Shown here: piece after piece, positions 25,343 to 33,581 of the stretch
Numbering within the stretch: position 1 is the stretch's first letter
Layout: the number at the start of each line of letters is the position of its first letter
DNA from: Streptomyces sp. NBC_00236
GTDB lineage: Bacteria > Actinomycetota > Actinomycetes > Streptomycetales > Streptomycetaceae
Length of the DNA stretch: 64,000 nt
Direction of reading: 5' to 3'
NCBI RefSeq assembly: GCF_036195045.1
Contig: NZ_CP108100.1
Span: 868,001 to 932,000 of the forward strand
Notes under the pieces: generated by a model
The model's database searches: none
The model's input: only the letters and a program-made list of their open reading frames with translations
Told to the model about the DNA's origin: nothing
Program-made: the position numbers and the translations under genes

Positions 25343-26764
25343 TCAGGCCCAGCGGCCGAACGGTGGCCGGGCGGGGGCGGGGCCGAGGGTGGTGGTACCC
25401 GGTTCGGCGCGGTGTCCGAGGCCGGTCCGGTAGGCGTTCAGCGCCGCTTCCGTCCGGCCCTCGCTGCGCAGCAGGTCGCCCAGCAGCCGGCAGATGTCGG
25501 CGAGGTCCCCGGCGGCTCCCGTCTGTTCGAGCAGGGAGAGCGCGGTCGCGTAGTGCAGTTCCGCCGCCTCGGCGTCACCGGCCTCCTCGGCGATCAGCCC
25601 GAGCAGCCGGTGGGCGCCGCCGGCATGCAACGCACCGCGGCCGGGCTTGAGTCCGGCCAGCAGGCTCTCCAGGAGCTCCGCGGCCTCCGCCGACTTCCCG
25701 CCCCTGCGCAGGACGTCGGCGAGTTCGACCTCCACCTGTGAGACGTACAGGGCGGCCCGCTTGGACACCAGCATCGAGTGCGCGATGCGCAGCTCCCTCT
25801 CCGCCTGGACGAGGTCGTCGTGCTGGGCACAGACGTAGCCCCGCATCCAGTGGCAGTGGGCCAGTTCGGTACGGATCTGGAGCTGCTCGTAGAGCTCGGT
25901 GGCCCGTGCCAGCGACGCCTGTGCGGCGTCGACCCTGCCCTCGGCCAGCAGCGTGCGCGCCACCGTCCGGTGCATGGTGGCGACCAGGCCGGGGTCGGAC
26001 ACCTGCGGTACCAGGGCGAGGGCGAGTTCGGCCGCCTGCGCGGCACGGGCGTGGGCGCCCATGTCCATGTACGGGGCGATCGAGGCGGTGTAGAGCTGGA
26101 GCAACGCGCCGGGGTCGTGCAGCCCGGACGTGTTCAGTCCGTCGATGGCGCTCTCCAGCAGGTAGCACGCGTAGCGCAGCTCACCGGCCAGGTAGTGGGC
26201 GACCGACCTGCCCCGGACCGCCCTCGCCCGGGCGGGGAGCGGATCGTCGGCCAGTGCGTGCTCGGCCGCCTCGAACCGGGCGAGGGCCTCGGTCAGTTCG
26301 CCGGTCTCCAACGCGCATTCCCCGAGGCCGACGAGCGCCGCCGCCCGTTCCTGGGTGAGTCCGTACTCCTCGGCGCGGCCGAGGATCTGCTCGTAGGCGG
26401 CCCGTGCGTCGGCGGCGTCCTCGACGGCCAGTGTCCGCTGGGCGTCGGCCAGCCCCATCCGCAGAGCCGTCGCGATGTGGGTGGGTTTGCCCGTGGCGAG
26501 TTCCTCGTGGGCCACGCCGAGCCGCTCGGCGAGGTGGCGCAGGCCCGCTTCGGAGGGCCGCACCTTGCCGGCTTCCAGGGTGGAGACGTACGCGGCGGTG
26601 TACGCGGGCTCGGCGAGCTGTCGCTGGGTCAGTCCGCGTTCCTTGCGGAGCCGCTTGACGCGGCGGCCGATCGCGGCCGGTGCGTCCGGCGCCTCCTCCT
26701 GTGCCGGGACGGGCCGCCCGGACGCCTCGCCGCCGTCCGCCTTCGCCGTGCTGGTGTGCGCCAT
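25343..26764 (-). CDS. XRE-family HTH regulator with TPR repeats
   Basis: A 473-residue protein. An N-terminal HTH_XRE domain (about residues 31-90: IGRRVKRLRKERGLTQRQLAEP...YVSTLEAGKVRPS) is followed by roughly eight tetratricopeptide-like helical repeats (ARAAYEQILGRAEEYG, ALARFEAAEHAL, QAELALALVPQ, QASLARATELYEQL, ALSLLEQTG). This architecture is common for Streptomyces regulators that sense a peptide or protein partner. AAGGA precedes the ATG at 26764. It is divergent from a secreted M64 peptidase gene and may regulate it; that is inference from position. Confidence 0.88.
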   Translation of the reverse strand: MAHTSTAKADGGEASGRPVPAQEEAPDAPAAIGRRVKRLRKERGLTQRQLAEPAYTAAYVSTLEAGKVRPSEAGLRHLAERLGVAHEELATGKPTHIATALRMGLADAQRTLAVEDAADARAAYEQILGRAEEYGLTQERAAALVGLGECALETGELTEALARFEAAEHALADDPLPARARAVRGRSVAHYLAGELRYACYLLESAIDGLNTSGLHDPGALLQLYTASIAPYMDMGAHARAAQAAELALALVPQVSDPGLVATMHRTVARTLLAEGRVDAAQASLARATELYEQLQIRTELAHCHWMRGYVCAQHDDLVQAERELRIAHSMLVSKRAALYVSQVEVELADVLRRGGKSAEAAELLESLLAGLKPGRGALHAGGAHRLLGLIAEEAGDAEAAELHYATALSLLEQTGAAGDLADICRLLGDLLRSEGRTEAALNAYRTGLGHRAEPGTTTLGPAPARPPFGRWA

Positions 26765-26983
26765 GACCGTCCTTCTTCCTGTGCCCGTGCCCGGATTCTC
26801 CCGTTGGCGAAGAGCCCAGTTATCCAAAAGCAACATCATTCCCGCCCTCGCACCCGTTGTGCGCCTCCCCGCCGAAGCCTAAGTTAAACCGCGACTCAAA
26901 CCGACTGAACCAACGACTTAATTCAGCCCGGGTGTTGGAGGGCGTCGGCCGCCGACGAACCGGGCACCGGAGTGAGGATCGGC
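26765..26983. promoter_or_regulatory. Divergent promoter region of XRE-TPR regulator and M64 peptidase
   Basis: A 219-bp spacer that is AT-richer than its surroundings around 26876-26927 (AAGTTAAACC, GACTCAAACC, GACTGAACC, ACTTAATTC). Repeated ACT(C/G)AA(A)CC-like steps there may bind the XRE regulator. GAGGA precedes the peptidase start. No other feature seen. Confidence 0.4.
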
Positions 26984-28348
26984 ATGCGCACGAACAGATC
27001 CACCGCCATATCCGTGGGCGTCGCGTTCACGGCGATCATCGGGGCCGCCCTCGCCACCCCCGCGGCCGCCCTGGACCCGGAGCCCGCCCAGAAGCCACGT
27101 GTCTCCGTCGAGTACTTCCCCGAGCCCGGTGGCGAGGGCCGCCGGACCGAGGTCCCGGTCAACACGGATACGGTCAGCGGCCGTCCGGCTGCCCGGAGCC
27201 TGGCCCCCGCCGCGGAGACGACCGACGGGGAGGTGGGGAAGCTGTCGGTGACCGGCTCCTCGGCCGACCGGCTCGACGTGGTGATCGTAGGCGACGGCTA
27301 CACCGCCGACCAGCAGGAGGCCTTCCACTCCGCAGCGGCCACGAAGTGGGCGGCCATCACGGATATCGAGCCCTACTCCAGCTACCAGGGCCTGATGAAC
27401 GTGTGGACCGTCGACGCGGTGTCCGCCGAATCCGGCATCACGGGTGACCCCACCGCCGACGTCGCGAAGGACACCGCGCTCGGCAGCTACTTCTGGTGCT
27501 CGGAGACCGAGCGGCTGATCTGCGCCGACATCGACAAGGTCGCCTCCTACGCCGCGAAGGCCCCCGAGGCCGACCTGGTCATCGTCATCTCCAACTCCAC
27601 CAAGTACGGCGGCGCCGGCTACTCCGGCCTGGAGGCGGAGGGCTACCCGTTCGACGGCGTCTCCACGCTCTCCTCCGACAACGTGCAGTCGAGCATGATC
27701 GCCGCCCACGAGATCGCCCACTCGGTGGGACTCCTGGCGGACGAGTACACGTACGACAGTTACGGCACCTGGACGGGCGGCGAGCTCCCCGACATCAACT
27801 CCAGCACCTTCACGGCGGAGCAGATGGCCGCCAACCGGACCAAGTGGTACCGCTGGCTCGGCGAGAGCGACCCCACGGGCGGCACCGTCGGCACGTACGA
27901 GGGCAGCAGCTACTACCCCTTCGGGATCTACCGCCCGACCGGCAACTCGATCATGCGGGCCCTGAACATCAGTGAGTTCAACCTCCCAGGACGCGAGGCC
28001 ATGATCGCCGGCTTCTACCGCGAGGCCAACGCGCTGAGCAGCGCGGTCGCCACGGACTCCGCGATCCTGCGGACCAGCCGCATCAAGGTCTCCCGGGCGG
28101 AGCTCACCGGCCTCGCCGCGCCGGAGCTGCGCTGGTACGTGGACGGCCGCCCCGTGAAGCGGGCGCAGGGCTACTCCTCCGTCGTCCCCGCAGCACTGGG
28201 CGTCCCGGCGGACGGCAGGACGCACACGGTCACGGTCACCTCCGTGGACCGGACCGCTTCGGTCCGCGACCCCGAGGTCCGTGCCGAGGCCACCGAGAAG
28301 CTGACCTGGACGGTCAAGGCGTCCGGGCACGGAAGCCACCAGCACTGA
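26984..28348 (+). CDS. Secreted M64-family metallopeptidase
   Basis: A 454-residue preprotein. The signal peptide (MRTNRSTAISVGVAFTAIIGAALATPAAA) has an Ala-X-Ala cleavage site near residue 29. The zinc site is HEIAHSVGLLADEY: His242, Glu243 and His246, with the LADEY Asp at about 253, as in IgA-protease-like M64 enzymes. Cys172 and Cys180 could form a disulfide. The C-terminal roughly 100 residues look like a beta domain (RIKVSRAELTGLAAPELRWYVDG). The ATG at 26984 is preferred to GTG 26972 because GAGGA precedes it by 6 nt. It acts outside the cell on an unknown protein. A strong hairpin follows the gene. Confidence 0.9.
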   Translation: MRTNRSTAISVGVAFTAIIGAALATPAAALDPEPAQKPRVSVEYFPEPGGEGRRTEVPVNTDTVSGRPAARSLAPAAETTDGEVGKLSVTGSSADRLDVVIVGDGYTADQQEAFHSAAATKWAAITDIEPYSSYQGLMNVWTVDAVSAESGITGDPTADVAKDTALGSYFWCSETERLICADIDKVASYAAKAPEADLVIVISNSTKYGGAGYSGLEAEGYPFDGVSTLSSDNVQSSMIAAHEIAHSVGLLADEYTYDSYGTWTGGELPDINSSTFTAEQMAANRTKWYRWLGESDPTGGTVGTYEGSSYYPFGIYRPTGNSIMRALNISEFNLPGREAMIAGFYREANALSSAVATDSAILRTSRIKVSRAELTGLAAPELRWYVDGRPVKRAQGYSSVVPAALGVPADGRTHTVTVTSVDRTASVRDPEVRAEATEKLTWTVKASGHGSHQH

Positions 28349-28382
28349 CGAACGGCCGTGCGGCGGCCACGCACACAGCTGT

Positions 28383-28419
28383 CGGGCCGGGCCGGGACGC
28401 GAGGTCCCGGCCCGGCCCG
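28383..28419. terminator. Bidirectional hairpin between convergent genes
   Basis: A perfect 16-bp stem, CGGGCCGGGCCGGGAC and its complement, around a GCGAG loop, between the M64 peptidase and the DUF4862 gene. Confidence 0.8.
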
Positions 28420-28436
28420 GCGGGCCCGCCGCCCTG

Positions 28437-29369
28437 TCAGAAACGCCCGGCGCGCGCGGGCAGGAGCCGCATGACGCGGCCCACCATCGTGAGCCTCTCG
28501 TCGACCGTGGCATCGCCGGGAACCTGGATCTTCGCCCCCGCGTACGAGAGCGCGCCCTCCGCGGCGCGGAGGCAGCGGCGTACCTCGTCCGCGTCCATGA
28601 GGGACGTGGGCTCGTCCTCGGCGAGAGGCAGATGGGCGTCCGCCCACGGCCCGCCGTACGCGTTCGCGGCCGGGCCGGCGCCGGAGAACATGACACCCTC
28701 CAACAGGCCTTCGGAGGCGAGCCGGGTGATCTGGGCGAGCGGCCGGCCGGGGTCCTGCGCCTCGATCGCCGAACGGCCCCAGTTGACGGCGATACCGATC
28801 CCGCTTTCGCGTGCGAGAGGGATCTCGGCCTCCAGCGGCAGGAACCGCTTCTCCCCCGCGACGCCGGGCGCGTAGGCGTCGCAGTGCTCCAGGACGAGCC
28901 GGGTGGACCAGGCGCCCGCGGCGGGTCCGCTCGCCGTGATCTCGTCGAGGGACCGGGCGAACATCTCCGCGACCGCGGTCGTCGAGGGCGCGGTGTGGAT
29001 GTGGAGGACGGAGACCGACTGCTCGCCGGTGAGCTGGTTCAACTCCTCGGCGGCGGTGCGGGCCTCCCGGAGGAACCCGAGCGCCGCCTGCCGCCCGTCG
29101 GGGTCCGCGGAGGCGAGCCCGAAGGTGCCCGAGGCGCACACGCGCGCCATCGTGCCGGGAATCAGCGTGACCACGGAACGCGTGAAACGCCCGCGCACCT
29201 GTGCGGCCAGCCAGTCGGTGTCGTCACCGAGGTCATCGCGGTACGGGATCTCCAGCCCGTCGGCGATACCCCTGTCGGCGAGCCCCTCGTAGAAGCGCTC
29301 CCGGTCGGCTCGCGCGGAGGGCAGGGCCGCGTAGGCACCCACGAGAGCGGCGGGCGGTTCGATGTCCAT
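28437..29369 (-). CDS. DUF4862 family protein (TIM-barrel-like)
   Basis: A 310-residue protein matching DUF4862: VGAYAALPS at the N-terminus, GLEIPYRDD, VTLIPGTM, HIHTAPST, LVLEHCDAY, GIAVNWGRSAIE and EGVMFSGAG. The succession of strands ending in charged residues resembles xylose-isomerase-like TIM barrels, with likely metal ligands among His, Glu and Asp. The family has no firm function but is often linked to sugar acid or sialic-acid-type catabolism in actinobacteria. The promoter carries GTCAGATGTCTAGG (29397-29410), nearly the half-site of the large inverted repeat in front of the Gfo/Idh/MocA pair. That suggests co-regulation with those distant genes. Confidence 0.75.
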   Translation of the reverse strand: MDIEPPAALVGAYAALPSARADRERFYEGLADRGIADGLEIPYRDDLGDDTDWLAAQVRGRFTRSVVTLIPGTMARVCASGTFGLASADPDGRQAALGFLREARTAAEELNQLTGEQSVSVLHIHTAPSTTAVAEMFARSLDEITASGPAAGAWSTRLVLEHCDAYAPGVAGEKRFLPLEAEIPLARESGIGIAVNWGRSAIEAQDPGRPLAQITRLASEGLLEGVMFSGAGPAANAYGGPWADAHLPLAEDEPTSLMDADEVRRCLRAAEGALSYAGAKIQVPGDATVDERLTMVGRVMRLLPARAGRF

Positions 29370-29396
29370 GGCGCCGCATCCTACCCAAGGTCGGAC

Positions 29397-29410
29397 GTCA
29401 GATGTCTAGG
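29397..29410. promoter_or_regulatory. Half-site shared with the Gfo/Idh/MocA operator
   Basis: GTCAGATGTCTAGG, 28 bp upstream of the DUF4862 start. It differs by one base from positions 6202-6215 of the 41-bp inverted repeat. Probable binding site of the same GntR-type regulator, whose gene is not in the window. Confidence 0.5.
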
Positions 29411-29436
29411 GTGATGTCCGGGGCCGCGGAGTTCGC

Positions 29437-29469
29437 GGCCGCGACAAGGGGGCGCCCCTCGTCGCGGCC
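29437..29469. terminator. Strong hairpin downstream of DUF4157 gene
   Basis: GGCCGCGAC and AGGGG arms with their complements around a GCG loop and one A/C mismatch, about 150 bp past the DUF4157 stop. It probably terminates that leftward transcript before the DUF4862 promoter. Confidence 0.55.
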
Positions 29470-29623
29470 CTGACCACCCCGTAAGCGAAGGCCCGGGCCG
29501 CTGGGCACGTGGAAGCCCGGACAGATCAGCAAAGACGACCCGTCCGGACACGCCGGAGCACCTTGTCGGGCGCCGGGGCGACCGCGAAGGGATCACGCCG
29601 GGATCACGTCGGCGCATCCTGGC

Positions 29624-30775
29624 TCAGGAACCCGGACACCGCACGGTGATGCCCGCCGCCCTCATGTCTCCGATGGCCCGGGCGGAAGCCTCCTGGGACG
29701 CATTGCTCCTGCCGTACAGGTGGTCGGCGATCACCGTGATGGCGAACGTGTGGCCCCCGTAGCCGTTTCTGGCGAGTTCGCTGAGCCTCTCGGCGCAGCC
29801 GACCGCGTCCGTCTTGGTCGTGGTCGCATGGGTGCTCGAGCATGGACTCGCCGTGAGATCGATCGTGAGCGTGTGTGCCTGCCCGCCGACCGCCAACGCT
29901 GTCGCGACCTGGGCGTTTCCGTAGAGACCGTCAATGGTCGCGTCGAGTTCGTCGAGCAGTTGGTCTTCCGCGTGGTCCATGGGTGAATACTTGGTGGTCT
30001 CGCTGCTGAACGTTCCGATACGCGTCCCGTTGAGCGTCGCCTGCAAGGTCACGCTGAAGCCCGGATGGGCCCTGACCTCTTCTCCCTCCTCGTAGTGGAC
30101 GCGCTGCACAGCGGTGGTGACCGCATCCGGACGCCGGGCCGTTCTGTCCGGGCGGACGGATGCCGAGCGCTGGAGAGGGCTGGGTCCGCTCATCACCCGC
30201 CGGGCGTTGGTCACGGCTTCGCGTTCGTAGCGGTCGGAGGGATCGGAGACCCTCAGCCCCGCGCCGTTGTCGGAACCCGCGACCGCGCCCTTGCTCTGCT
30301 GGATCACGTGCGTGAGCTCGTGGGCCAGGGTCTGCTTGTCGGCGCCGCCCTCGCCGATGACGACATGGCTGCCCGAGGTGTAGGCGCGCGCGCCTACCTC
30401 GGCGGCCGAGGCCCTGGCCGCGCTGTCGGTGTGCATGCGCACGGCGGAGAAGTCGGCCCCGAGCCGTGCTTCCATCTCGGTGCGGGTGGCGTCGTCGAGA
30501 GGACGCCCGGGCGTGCGCAGGACGCCGTGGACGGCCGACCGCTGCACGGCAGGCTGTTCGGCCTGCTGGTGACCGCAGCCGGCGTCGTGCCGGTGGTGCT
30601 CCTGCGCCCAGGAGTGGCCCGCCTGTCGCAGTCTCTGGAGGACGGCGGCGTTGCCCACCGTGCTCTGCAGCACGGACAGCCCGGCGGGTATCCCTGTACG
30701 CGGCGCCGGGGTTCTCGACGTGCCCGAGGAGCGTTTGCCGGCCTCGGGGGTCTTGGCTGTCTCGTTCGCGTGCAT
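29624..30775 (-). CDS. DUF4157 protein with C-terminal deaminase-like domain (candidate eCIS cargo)
   Basis: A 383-residue protein. Residues about 85-190 form a DUF4157 (eCIS-associated peptidase-like) domain, with the HELTH zinc-type motif at 152-156 and the usual DRYEREA at 181-187. The C-terminal part (about 225-380) is variable and carries HAE at 268-270, PC at 311-312 and a further Cys at 327. This is the metal-ligand arrangement of the cytidine-deaminase superfamily, though the two Cys are 15 apart instead of the common CxxC. DUF4157 proteins are typical cargo of extracellular contractile injection systems, so a deaminase toxin delivered by such a machine is plausible. No signal peptide, eCIS structural gene or immunity gene is adjacent. 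AAGGA precedes the ATG. Confidence 0.72.
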   Translation of the reverse strand: MHANETAKTPEAGKRSSGTSRTPAPRTGIPAGLSVLQSTVGNAAVLQRLRQAGHSWAQEHHRHDAGCGHQQAEQPAVQRSAVHGVLRTPGRPLDDATRTEMEARLGADFSAVRMHTDSAARASAAEVGARAYTSGSHVVIGEGGADKQTLAHELTHVIQQSKGAVAGSDNGAGLRVSDPSDRYEREAVTNARRVMSGPSPLQRSASVRPDRTARRPDAVTTAVQRVHYEEGEEVRAHPGFSVTLQATLNGTRIGTFSSETTKYSPMDHAEDQLLDELDATIDGLYGNAQVATALAVGGQAHTLTIDLTASPCSSTHATTTKTDAVGCAERLSELARNGYGGHTFAITVIADHLYGRSNASQEASARAIGDMRAAGITVRCPGS

Positions 30776-31006
30776 CGTGTCCTTTCCGGGGGCCAGGGAG
30801 GAACTGACGGCCTGTGTGCCGGGGCGGCCCGCACATGCCGGTCACCCACGGCGGGCCTGCCCGTACCCAAGTCTCGCAGCACCACCGGTACTTCGGGGCC
30901 CGGATCCCCTCCCCCACGGCACTTCTGGGCAGGCCAGCGGGTACGCGTCACCGCTCACGCCCCGTCCCCACGGAGCGGGAGCCGGCCCGGACGGCCGCCG
31001 GACTCG

Positions 31007-32164
31007 TCAGAGCCGTTCGATGATGGTCACGTTGGCCTGGCCGCCGCCCTCGCACATGGTCTGCAGGCCGTATCGGCCGCCGGTGCGCTCCAGTTCGTGC
31101 AGCAGGGTCGTCATCAGCTTGGCACCGGTGGCACCCAGCGGGTGGCCGAGCGCGATGGCGCCGCCGTTGACGTTGACCTTGTCGGGGTCGGCACCGGTCT
31201 CCTTCAGCCAGGCGAGGACGACCGGTGCGAACGCCTCGTTGATCTCCACGAGGTCCATGTCGCCGATCGTCATCCCGGCCTTCTTCAGCGCGTACGCCGT
31301 CGCCGGAATGGGCGCCGACAGCATCCGGATCGGGTCCTCGCCGCGCACCGAGAGGTGGTGGATGCGGGCGCGCGGGGTGAGGCCGTGCTCGGCGACGGCC
31401 CGCTCGGAGGCGATGAGCAGCGCCGAGGCGCCGTCGGAGACCTGCGAGGAGACGCCCGCCGTCAGCCGGCCGCCCTCGACGACCGGCTTGAGGCCGGCCA
31501 TCTTCTCCAGCGAGGTGTCCCGGCGCGGTCCCTCGTCCACCGTCACGTCGCCGTACGCCACGGTCTCCCGGGCGAACCGGCCCTCGTCGATGGCGCGGGC
31601 GGCCCGCTGGTGCGAGCGGAGCGCGAAGTGCTCCATGTCCTCACGGGAGATGCCCCACTTCTCCGCGATGAGTTCGGCGCCGTGGAACTGGTTGACGGGC
31701 GCGTCCCCGTAGCGGGCGCGCCAGCCCTCGGAGCCGGCGTACGGGCCGTCGGTCAGACCGAGGGGCTCGGCGGCCTGGCGGCTGGCGTAGGCGATGGGGA
31801 TCATCGACATGTTCTGGGTGCCGCCCGCGACGACCAGGTCCTGGGTGCCGGACATGACACCCTGGGCGGCGAAGTGGACGGCCTGCTGGGAGGAGCCGCA
31901 CTGCCGGTCGACGGTGGTGCCGGGCACCTCCTCGGGGAGACCCGCCGCGAGCCAGGCGGTGCGGGCGATGTCCCCGGCCTGGGGACCGACGGTGTCCAGG
32001 CAGCCGAAGACGACGTCCTCCACCGCGGCCGGGTCGATCCCGCTGCGCTCGACCAGCGCCTTGATGACATGGGCGCCGAGGTCGGCGGGGTGGACGGCGG
32101 ACAGGCCGCCCTTGCGCCGGCCGACCGGGGTGCGTACCGCTTCGACGATGTAGGCCTCGGCCAT
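31007..32164 (-). CDS. fadA6: Acetyl-CoA acyltransferase FadA6
   Basis: A 385-residue thiolase. The nucleophilic Cys89 is in [14 protein letters not shown], the active-site His in [14 protein letters not shown] and the second Cys in MCEGGGQ. Sequence and position next to kstR2 match M. tuberculosis FadA6 (Rv3556c), which cleaves a late ring C/D 3-oxoacyl-CoA. It is the last gene of the leftward fadE30-ipdF-kstR2-fadA6 unit, 32 bp after kstR2. AAGGAG lies just before the ATG. Confidence 0.92.
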   Translation of the reverse strand: MAEAYIVEAVRTPVGRRKGGLSAVHPADLGAHVIKALVERSGIDPAAVEDVVFGCLDTVGPQAGDIARTAWLAAGLPEEVPGTTVDRQCGSSQQAVHFAAQGVMSGTQDLVVAGGTQNMSMIPIAYASRQAAEPLGLTDGPYAGSEGWRARYGDAPVNQFHGAELIAEKWGISREDMEHFALRSHQRAARAIDEGRFARETVAYGDVTVDEGPRRDTSLEKMAGLKPVVEGGRLTAGVSSQVSDGASALLIASERAVAEHGLTPRARIHHLSVRGEDPIRMLSAPIPATAYALKKAGMTIGDMDLVEINEAFAPVVLAWLKETGADPDKVNVNGGAIALGHPLGATGAKLMTTLLHELERTGGRYGLQTMCEGGGQANVTIIERL

Positions 32165-32196
32165 GACTGCTCCTTCGTAAGAGAGATGAGGGTGTA

Positions 32197-32799
32197 TCAG
32201 GTCTTGGTGGTGATGCCCGCGAGGACCATCGACAGGTATTGGCGGGCGATCTCCTCCGGACTGTGGGTGCCACCGGGGCGGTACCAGGAGGCGGCCACCC
32301 AGACGGTGTCGCGGACGAACCGGTAGACCAGCCGGACGTCCAGGTCACTGCGGAAGGCGTCTTCGGCCACTCCGCGTTCCAGCGTGCGCAGCCAGGCGTT
32401 CTCGAACTTCAGCTGGGAGTCGGCGAGATAGGCGAAGCGCGGCTGGGCGGACAGGTGCCTGGACTCCCGCTGGTAGATCGCCACCGCCGGGCCGTGCCGG
32501 TCGATCTGCCGGAAGGACTGGGTGACGAGCGCCCCGATGGCCTCGCGCGGCCCCAGTCCGGCGGCGAGCACCGTGTCGTAACCGGTCCACAGTTCGTCCA
32601 GGAAGGCCGAGAGGATCTCGTCGAGCATCGACTCCTTGGAGTCGAAGTGGTAGTAGAGGCTGCCCGCGAGCATCCCCGCCTCGTCCGCGATCCGGCGGAC
32701 GGTGGTGGCGTTGTAGCCCTGGGCGGCGAACACCTCGGCGGCGGTCGCCAGGAGTTCGGCGCGCCGTTCGGCGTTGGCGGTCCCGGTGATCGCCTTCAC
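32197..32799 (-). CDS. kstR2: TetR-family repressor KstR2
   Basis: A 200-residue TetR protein matching KstR2 (Rv3557c, also 200). HTH region ATTVRRIADEAGMLAGSLYYHFDSKESMLDEILSAFLDELW, ligand domain with VAIYQRESRHLSAQPRFAYL, and C-terminus RSDLDVRLVYRFVRDTVWVAASWYRPGGTHSPEEIARQYLSMVLAGI. KstR2 represses ring C/D genes and is released by HIP-CoA. The GTG overlaps the ipdF stop (GTGA), so it is cotranscribed with the genes it controls, giving autoregulation. Two matching palindromic operators are at 20941 and 34759. Confidence 0.94.
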   Translation of the reverse strand: MKAITGTANAERRAELLATAAEVFAAQGYNATTVRRIADEAGMLAGSLYYHFDSKESMLDEILSAFLDELWTGYDTVLAAGLGPREAIGALVTQSFRQIDRHGPAVAIYQRESRHLSAQPRFAYLADSQLKFENAWLRTLERGVAEDAFRSDLDVRLVYRFVRDTVWVAASWYRPGGTHSPEEIARQYLSMVLAGITTKT

Positions 32800-33581
32800 G
32801 CCCTCTGGCTGCTGACGGAGACGGTCTCCCCCGTCATGTACGAGGAGTAACCGCTGGCCAGGAAGACGATGACGTTGGCGATCTCCCAGGGCTCGGCGTA
32901 CCGGCCGAAGGCTTCGCGTTCGGTGAGTTCGGCGAGGAGTTCCGGGGTGGTGACCTTCACCAGGTGCGGGTGCATCGCCAGGCTCGGTGCGACGGCATTG
33001 ACGCGAACGCCGAAGTCGGCCGCCTCCAGGGCGGCGCACCGGGTGAGGGCCATCACTCCGGCCTTCGCGGCCGCGTAGTGGGCCTGGCCGCGCTGGGCCC
33101 GCCAGCCGATGACGGAGGCGTTGTTGACGACGATGCCGCCGGCATCGCTCTCCTTGAAGTGGCGCAGGGCGGTGCGGGTGCAGCGGAAGGTGCCGTTGAG
33201 GGTGACGTCGAGGACCTTGGCCCACTGGTCGTCCGTCATGTCGACGAGGTCGGCGGTGCCGCCGAGACCGGCGTTGTTGACGACGATGTCGAGACCGTCG
33301 TGGCGATCGGCCGCGAGGGCGAACAGGGCGTCGACCTGCTGCTGGTCGGTGACGTCGCAGGGCAGGGCGGCGACGTGGTCCGCGCCGAACTCCTCGGCGA
33401 GGGCGGCGGCGCTCTCCTTCAGCCGGCGTTCATGGGCGTCGCCGATGACGATCCGGGCGCCCTCCTCCAGGAACTTGCGGGCCGTCGCTCCGCCGATGCC
33501 GGCGCCCGCGGCGGCGGTGATCACCGCAGTACGTCCGGTCAGGAGGGAGTGGCCCGGTACATAGGGCGGCTGCGGGGTCAC
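32796..33581 (-). CDS. ipdF: 5-hydroxy-HIP-CoA-pathway dehydrogenase IpdF (SDR)
   Basis: A 261-residue SDR matching IpdF (Rv3559c): GHSLLTGRTAVITAAAGAGIGGATARKFLEEGARIVIGDAHERRL, NNAGLGG, NNASVIGWRAQRGQAHYAAAKAGVMALTRC and C-terminal SSYMTGETVSVSSQ. The glycine motif is the variant TAAAGAGIG seen in this subfamily; the catalytic Tyr/Lys are in Y-A-A-A-K. It oxidises a ring hydroxyl of a HIP-CoA intermediate. The GTG at 33581 overlaps the fadE30 stop, and its own stop overlaps kstR2; longer frames upstream are shadows of fadE30. Confidence 0.92.
   Translation of the reverse strand: MTPQPPYVPGHSLLTGRTAVITAAAGAGIGGATARKFLEEGARIVIGDAHERRLKESAAALAEEFGADHVAALPCDVTDQQQVDALFALAADRHDGLDIVVNNAGLGGTADLVDMTDDQWAKVLDVTLNGTFRCTRTALRHFKESDAGGIVVNNASVIGWRAQRGQAHYAAAKAGVMALTRCAALEAADFGVRVNAVAPSLAMHPHLVKVTTPELLAELTEREAFGRYAEPWEIANVIVFLASGYSSYMTGETVSVSSQRA

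Noticed and set aside
30964..30981. GTCCC...GGGAG pair upstream of the DUF4157 gene resembling the 17-bp box
   Set aside because: The arms are 8 bp apart instead of 7 and the internal A10 is missing, so it does not fit the family.
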